NCBI GenBank assembly: GCA_900768635.1
Contig: CAAGDP010000173.1
Location: 1-28,538 of the forward strand
Length of the DNA stretch: 28,538 nucleotides
Reading direction: 5' to 3'
DNA from: Enterobacterales bacterium
GTDB taxonomy: Bacteria > Pseudomonadota > Gammaproteobacteria > Enterobacterales > Succinivibrionaceae
The first letter of the stretch is position 1, and every line of letters starts with the position of its first letter. Below the pieces are notes generated by a model. It was not told where the DNA came from. It saw nothing but the letters and a program-made list of their open reading frames with translations, and did no database searches. A program made the translations under genes and the position numbers. Of the stretch, positions 25,489 through 28,538 are shown piece after piece.

Positions 25489-26685
25489 TTAATCAACCTT
25501 CCTGACAAGTAAAATGAAACCAAAGGCCAATAAGGAAAATACAGCAGCCAGATAGAACACCGCAGCATAGCCGAATGCCTGAGCCACAGAGCCGCAAATC
25601 AGCCCGGAGAAAATTCCACCGGCAGCAACCGAGTTGGAGAATAAAGTTGTGGCCTGACCCGGCACTTTAGGAAGAAGTTCCTGAAAGTAGTACATTCCCA
25701 ACGTGGTTATATTACCAATAAAAATGGCATTAGCAAGTTGAGAAATCCAAATCATAGTCAAACTTCCAGAAAAACCAACAGTTACATAAAAGACAGATCC
25801 GGCCACACAGGTGAAAAGAAGTATATATTTCATACTGATTTTCTTAGCCAGCTGACTGAAAACAATCATGCAAGGGATCTCACATGCCGCAGCTGTTGCC
25901 ATAAAAATACCAACATACTTGGTTTCAAAACCTAGAACCTTGGTAACCTGCTGAGGCATAGCAATAAGATACATATAATTGCAGGTAAAAATCAGCACTG
26001 TGGCAATAGCCAGAAACACCACACTTTTATCCGAAAACAGGCGGATATCAGCCACCTCATTGTTTCGTTCCTGCTTCCTGTCAGGTGGTAAAAACATTAC
26101 TGAGAGTACAAGAGACAGGAGATAAACTGCGGCACAGGAAATAAAGACAGTGGCAAAACTGCTGTTTTGCAGCAAAAACATTGCAATCGGTGGTCCGAAG
26201 ATCCAAGCAGAAGCAAAAAATACCCGGAGAATGGAAGTAAAAGTAAGAGTATTACGACCGGCGTTTTCACAGTATTCCCGTGCGGAAGCGAATAACTGAT
26301 TGGAAACTCCGGTAAATCCCATAATTAAATTTACCAAAGTGATTAAGAACCAGTATTCCGGAATGAAAGCATAGGAAAGACATCCTAAAGCTCCACAAAT
26401 GCAACCGATGCAAATCACCCGGATACGTCGTCCGGTAATATCGGAATATTTGGCAACAGCCATGCCGATAAGAATGGAAAAAAGACATTGAACTGTAAAA
26501 AACAGCCCGATTTTAAATTCAGAAACGTGCAGTTCTTCGGAAAGATATAAGCTGGAAACAGGGATGAAAAAGGCAATGGTAGAGCTGATAAAAAAGATAG
26601 TCAGCATATAGGTGAGAGGAGTTTTGGAAAATATCCACAAAAACCCCCTGCGGGACGGTTCACAACTTATTTCACGATCTTTCAT
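25489..26685 (-). CDS. SetA/SetB-like sugar efflux transporter (MFS)
   Basis: This is a 12-helix major facilitator of 398 residues when started at the ATG at 26685, which AAGGGG precedes at good distance. An upstream GTG at 26754 would add 23 residues after an A9 run and is unlikely. It matches the E. coli SetA/SetB family along its length: FIPVSSLYLSEELHVSEFKIGLFFTVQ, QLFASAREYCENAGRN, SAWIFGPPIAMFL, TCNYMYLIAMPQQVTKVLGF, AACEIPCMIVF and LPKVPGQATTLFSNSVAAGG. SetA exports lactose and glucosides and acts in sugar-phosphate stress; the substrate here is not known. It is directly followed by sohB with no gap, an association with no evident functional link. Confidence 0.88.
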   Translation of the reverse strand: MKDREISCEPSRRGFLWIFSKTPLTYMLTIFFISSTIAFFIPVSSLYLSEELHVSEFKIGLFFTVQCLFSILIGMAVAKYSDITGRRIRVICIGCICGALGCLSYAFIPEYWFLITLVNLIMGFTGVSNQLFASAREYCENAGRNTLTFTSILRVFFASAWIFGPPIAMFLLQNSSFATVFISCAAVYLLSLVLSVMFLPPDRKQERNNEVADIRLFSDKSVVFLAIATVLIFTCNYMYLIAMPQQVTKVLGFETKYVGIFMATAAACEIPCMIVFSQLAKKISMKYILLFTCVAGSVFYVTVGFSGSLTMIWISQLANAIFIGNITTLGMYYFQELLPKVPGQATTLFSNSVAAGGIFSGLICGSVAQAFGYAAVFYLAAVFSLLAFGFILLVRKVD

Positions 26686-26864
26686 GGGTACCCCTTGTTT
26701 AATCACTGGAAAGTCCGGTTCTCGGTTTTGTAATAATTTTTTTTTACCGGACACATTATTATTTATTTGTAATCCCGCGCACTCAATTATTTATCAATAA
26801 GCACCTATTTATCAAGTCCCAGAACACAGGAAATTTGTCACAAGGGGGTATACAAAATGATTTG

Positions 26865-27731
26865 TTATTTCAGACGGATGCCACCGTCTGCAAATTCAAT
26901 AAGTCCCTCCCGGAGAAGATTGCCTACAGCCTGCTTGAATTTTCCCTTGGAACAGTGGAAAACCTTTTCCAGAACCTGAGGCTCTGTATTATCCCCGAAA
27001 GGTAAAAATCCTTTGTTCTTTTTAAGACGTTCCAGAATAGTATTTTTAAGAGATTCATCCGGTTTGAAATTAGATGATTTTTTACTTCTTTCATCAAATG
27101 ATGAGGAAGGTTCATGTAAAACCAGATCTGCCTTACCGTCCGTGCGGATCCTGCTGATAAATGCATAAAGCTTTTTGCCGATTTTGATACTCGAACATAA
27201 AGGCTCTTCATGCTTCAGAAACATGGCATAAAACTTATTTTCCACTACGGCCTTAACACCAATATCCGTTACACTTACCGGCATAACTTTTACCCGATCA
27301 CCGGCCTTAACGGATGCATCTGCCATTTCACTGAAACGGGAAACATAGCGCGTGGTGGCACATAAACGTTTTTCATGATCAAGATACAGATAAACTAGAA
27401 CCTCATCATCCTCCGCAAGAACTCCCCGGACCTGATCATAGGGAAGAAATACGTCCTTGCGAATGGAATTATCAAGAAAATATCCGTATTTGGAACTGCC
27501 CACTACTTTAAGTAAAGCGATTTCACCCACCAGAGCCTTAGGTCGTTTTCCCGTGGCGGTAAGGCGGTTGTCATCCATATACAGGAAAACCTGCATTTCA
27601 TCACCTACAGCAAGACCGGGCTTCATCTGGGATAAAGGAATAAATACATTTTCCCCGTCAGCATCTAAAAAACAGCCTTTATCTGTAAGCTCAACTACTT
27701 TTAGGATATTCATCTCACCTGGTGAAATCAT
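26865..27731 (-). CDS. cvfB: CvfB/YitL family S1-domain RNA-binding protein
   Basis: This is a 288-residue cytoplasmic protein of tandem S1-like beta-barrel units. The first is at ~5-65 (LKVVELTDKGCFLDADG...VFIPLSQM). The second is at ~68-130 (LLKVVGSSKYGYFLD...KDVFLPYDQVRG). A third lies at ~145-205, and a C-terminal winged helix (FHCSKGKFKQAVGNLLREGLIEFADGGIRL, ~258-287) completes the CvfB layout. S. aureus CvfB (~300 residues) binds RNA and affects virulence gene expression; the family role in gammaproteobacteria is unclear. The ATG at 27731 is supported by AAGGA six bases upstream. That leader is immediately preceded by the rplY terminator, leaving no room for a promoter between them. Confidence 0.9.
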   Translation of the reverse strand: MISPGEMNILKVVELTDKGCFLDADGENVFIPLSQMKPGLAVGDEMQVFLYMDDNRLTATGKRPKALVGEIALLKVVGSSKYGYFLDNSIRKDVFLPYDQVRGVLAEDDEVLVYLYLDHEKRLCATTRYVSRFSEMADASVKAGDRVKVMPVSVTDIGVKAVVENKFYAMFLKHEEPLCSSIKIGKKLYAFISRIRTDGKADLVLHEPSSSFDERSKKSSNFKPDESLKNTILERLKKNKGFLPFGDNTEPQVLEKVFHCSKGKFKQAVGNLLREGLIEFADGGIRLK

Positions 27732-27750
27732 ACCTGATCCTTAAAAAAAC

Positions 27751-27778
27751 AAAAAAAGGGCGCTAACCAGGGCACCCT
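27751..27778 (-). terminator. Terminator after rplY, abutting the cvfB leader
   Basis: On the minus strand AGGGTGC pairs with GCGCCCT (7-bp stem including one G-U pair; loop CCTGGTTA) and is followed by seven Ts, then G and another T run. The T tract ends about 10 bases before the cvfB ribosome binding site. Confidence 0.85.
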
Positions 27779-27802
27779 CTGCAAAAAACTAAAAATTAAG
27801 GA

Positions 27803-28090
27803 TTACTGTCTCAGAAAGTCCAGGTGAACAATCTTGAGCTTTACAGGGTGGCGCTGAATTGCAACAACCTTTACTGAAACAGCTTCACCATTAATGTTAA
27901 GGGTGATTGGTTCGTTGTAAAATGCGTCATTCTGCTGAGCAATAAAAATCTTCTTATGATCAAGAGAAATGCTCACAGCTTCCTTGTTTCCACCGTAAAC
28001 TACAGCAGGAACCTTATCTGCACGACGTTGGCGGCGGCTCGCACCTTTCCCTAAGTCAGTACGGACTTCAGCATCAAAAGTATATGCCAT
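27803..28090 (-). CDS. rplY: Ribosomal protein L25
   Basis: This 95-residue protein is the short, single-domain form of L25 (E. coli 94 residues) without the CTC extension. It binds the 5S rRNA in the large subunit. The family pattern is visible throughout: AEVRTDLGKGASRRQRRADKVPAVVYGG, ITLNINGEAVSVKVVAIQRHPVK and the final HLDFLR. The start has AGTGAG about 8 bases upstream. Its transcript runs from the promoter at 28155-28183 to the terminator at 27751. Confidence 0.97.
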   Translation of the reverse strand: MAYTFDAEVRTDLGKGASRRQRRADKVPAVVYGGNKEAVSISLDHKKIFIAQQNDAFYNEPITLNINGEAVSVKVVAIQRHPVKLKIVHLDFLRQ

Positions 28091-28154
28091 TTTTATATCT
28101 CACTATTAATATTAAACAATAAAGTTCTGTAATGCGACCTTACAAAACAGGTGC

Positions 28155-28183
28155 ATTATTGCAAATTTACCCCGGAGGATCAA
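28155..28183 (-). promoter_or_regulatory. Promoter of rplY
   Basis: On the minus strand TTGATC (28178-28183), a 17-bp spacer and AATAAT (28155-28160, one mismatch to TATAAT) precede rplY. The expected leader is ~55-60 bases. Confidence 0.55.
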
Positions 28184-28190
28184 CAGAAAT

Positions 28191-28440
28191 TTTTTTTCAG
28201 TTTCACAGATAAAAATTAATTGTTGTTACTATTCACACCTATGCCATATTGTTCTGTTGACGGATGTTTGCCTTCAAGATTAGTTTTGATCCCGACCTTA
28301 ACTATTACCAATAGAGGTTCAATATTCGGTTTGAAACAGAAAGTTTAATAATGTTGGCCGTTCCCGGATTTAGCATTTATGACCATATCCGGATTGTTCA
28401 TGACGGGTAGATCCATTTCAATTAGATAAGTTTCACTAAC
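28191..28440. other. Intergenic, no recognisable gene
   Basis: This spacer lies between divergent rplY and the partial gene at the right edge. A 34-codon + strand frame (opening at an ATG near 28232) lacks a ribosome binding site and family resemblance. TTCAA (28318-28322) and TTGAA (28331-28335) half-sites echo the operator-like repeat downstream but with a longer gap. Confidence 0.4.
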
Positions 28441-28444
28441 ATCA

Positions 28445-28462
28445 AATTCAATAAGTTGAATT
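28445..28462. promoter_or_regulatory. Operator-like 18-bp inverted repeat
   Basis: AATTCAA-TAAG-TTGAATT is a perfect 7-bp inverted repeat with a 4-bp centre. It covers the -35/spacer region of the promoter at 28447-28483, the position of a typical repressor or activator site. The binding protein is unknown. Confidence 0.55.
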
Positions 28463-28483
28463 GCCGGTATAATCGGATAAAAT
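28447..28483 (+). promoter_or_regulatory. Promoter (two overlapping options) for the right-edge gene
   Basis: One option is TTCAAT (28447-28452), 15 bp, then a perfect TATAAT (28468-28473). The other is TTGAAT (28456-28461), 16 bp, then TAAAAT (28478-28483). Either gives a leader of ~20-35 bases to the ATG at 28512. Confidence 0.5.
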
Positions 28484-28511
28484 GAATTTGTCAGTAGAAT
28501 TTTCAGGACAT

Positions 28512-28538
28512 ATGACTATGAGCGTAAAGACAATCAAA
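28512..28538 (+). CDS. Start of an unidentified gene, cut by window end
   Basis: Only MTMSVKTIK is visible. ATG codons at 28512 and 28518 are both in frame; CAGGA lies upstream at a better distance for the first. The promoter and operator-like repeat just upstream support a real gene. Too short to identify. Confidence 0.5.

Noticed and set aside
26686..26754. GTG start of the efflux transporter
   Set aside because: It adds residues beyond the SetA/SetB N-terminus and crosses an A9 run; the ATG at 26685 has AAGGGG.

Overview
The window reads as a chromosomal segment of an AT-rich gammaproteobacterium. Pointers to this are a RecBCD set in the order recC-recB-recD, SohB, a SetA/SetB-type sugar efflux carrier, MepA, a short single-domain L25, and the gammaproteobacterial trio of retropepsin-like lipoprotein, inactive-transglutaminase/7TM protein and ATP-grasp ligase. 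The species cannot be named from this sequence alone; an anaerobic, host-associated lineage such as the Succinivibrionaceae is only a guess. No tRNA, rRNA or CRISPR array was seen.

Layout. Bases 1-405 hold the decayed N-terminal end of an ISAs1-like transposase. Bases 706-4605 (+ strand) carry the trio. The lipoprotein gene stands alone and ends in a strong terminator. Next comes a spacer with six ~20-bp direct repeats, then a good sigma70-type promoter driving the membrane protein and the ligase. Bases 4657-15826 (- strand) are recC-recB-recD, with all three proteins much longer than the E. coli ones. Upstream of recC on the same strand are an MmcQ/YjbR-family protein and an O6-methylguanine-DNA methyltransferase gene broken by a frameshift.

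Bases 17442-19720 are a complete IS element. It has 20-bp perfect terminal inverted repeats and one DDE transposase whose C-terminus is a repeat array of AT-hooks. It sits between the broken methyltransferase gene and a divergently oriented aromatic-acid-exporter-like membrane protein (19810-20775).

Bases 20897-28090 (- strand) are housekeeping genes: rplY, cvfB, setA-like, sohB, topA and mepA. setA-sohB and topA-mepA are each tightly packed. The right edge (28191-28538) holds a promoter with an overlapping 18-bp inverted repeat and the first codons of a + strand gene cut by the window end.

Themes. DNA maintenance dominates: RecBCD, a broken alkylation-repair gene and topoisomerase I. Envelope work is the second theme: the lipoprotein/7TM/ligase trio, MepA, SohB and two transporters. 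The most unusual features are the ~20-bp repeat array before the 7TM/ligase operon, the AT-hook array in the transposase, and a terminator placed directly before the start of cvfB.
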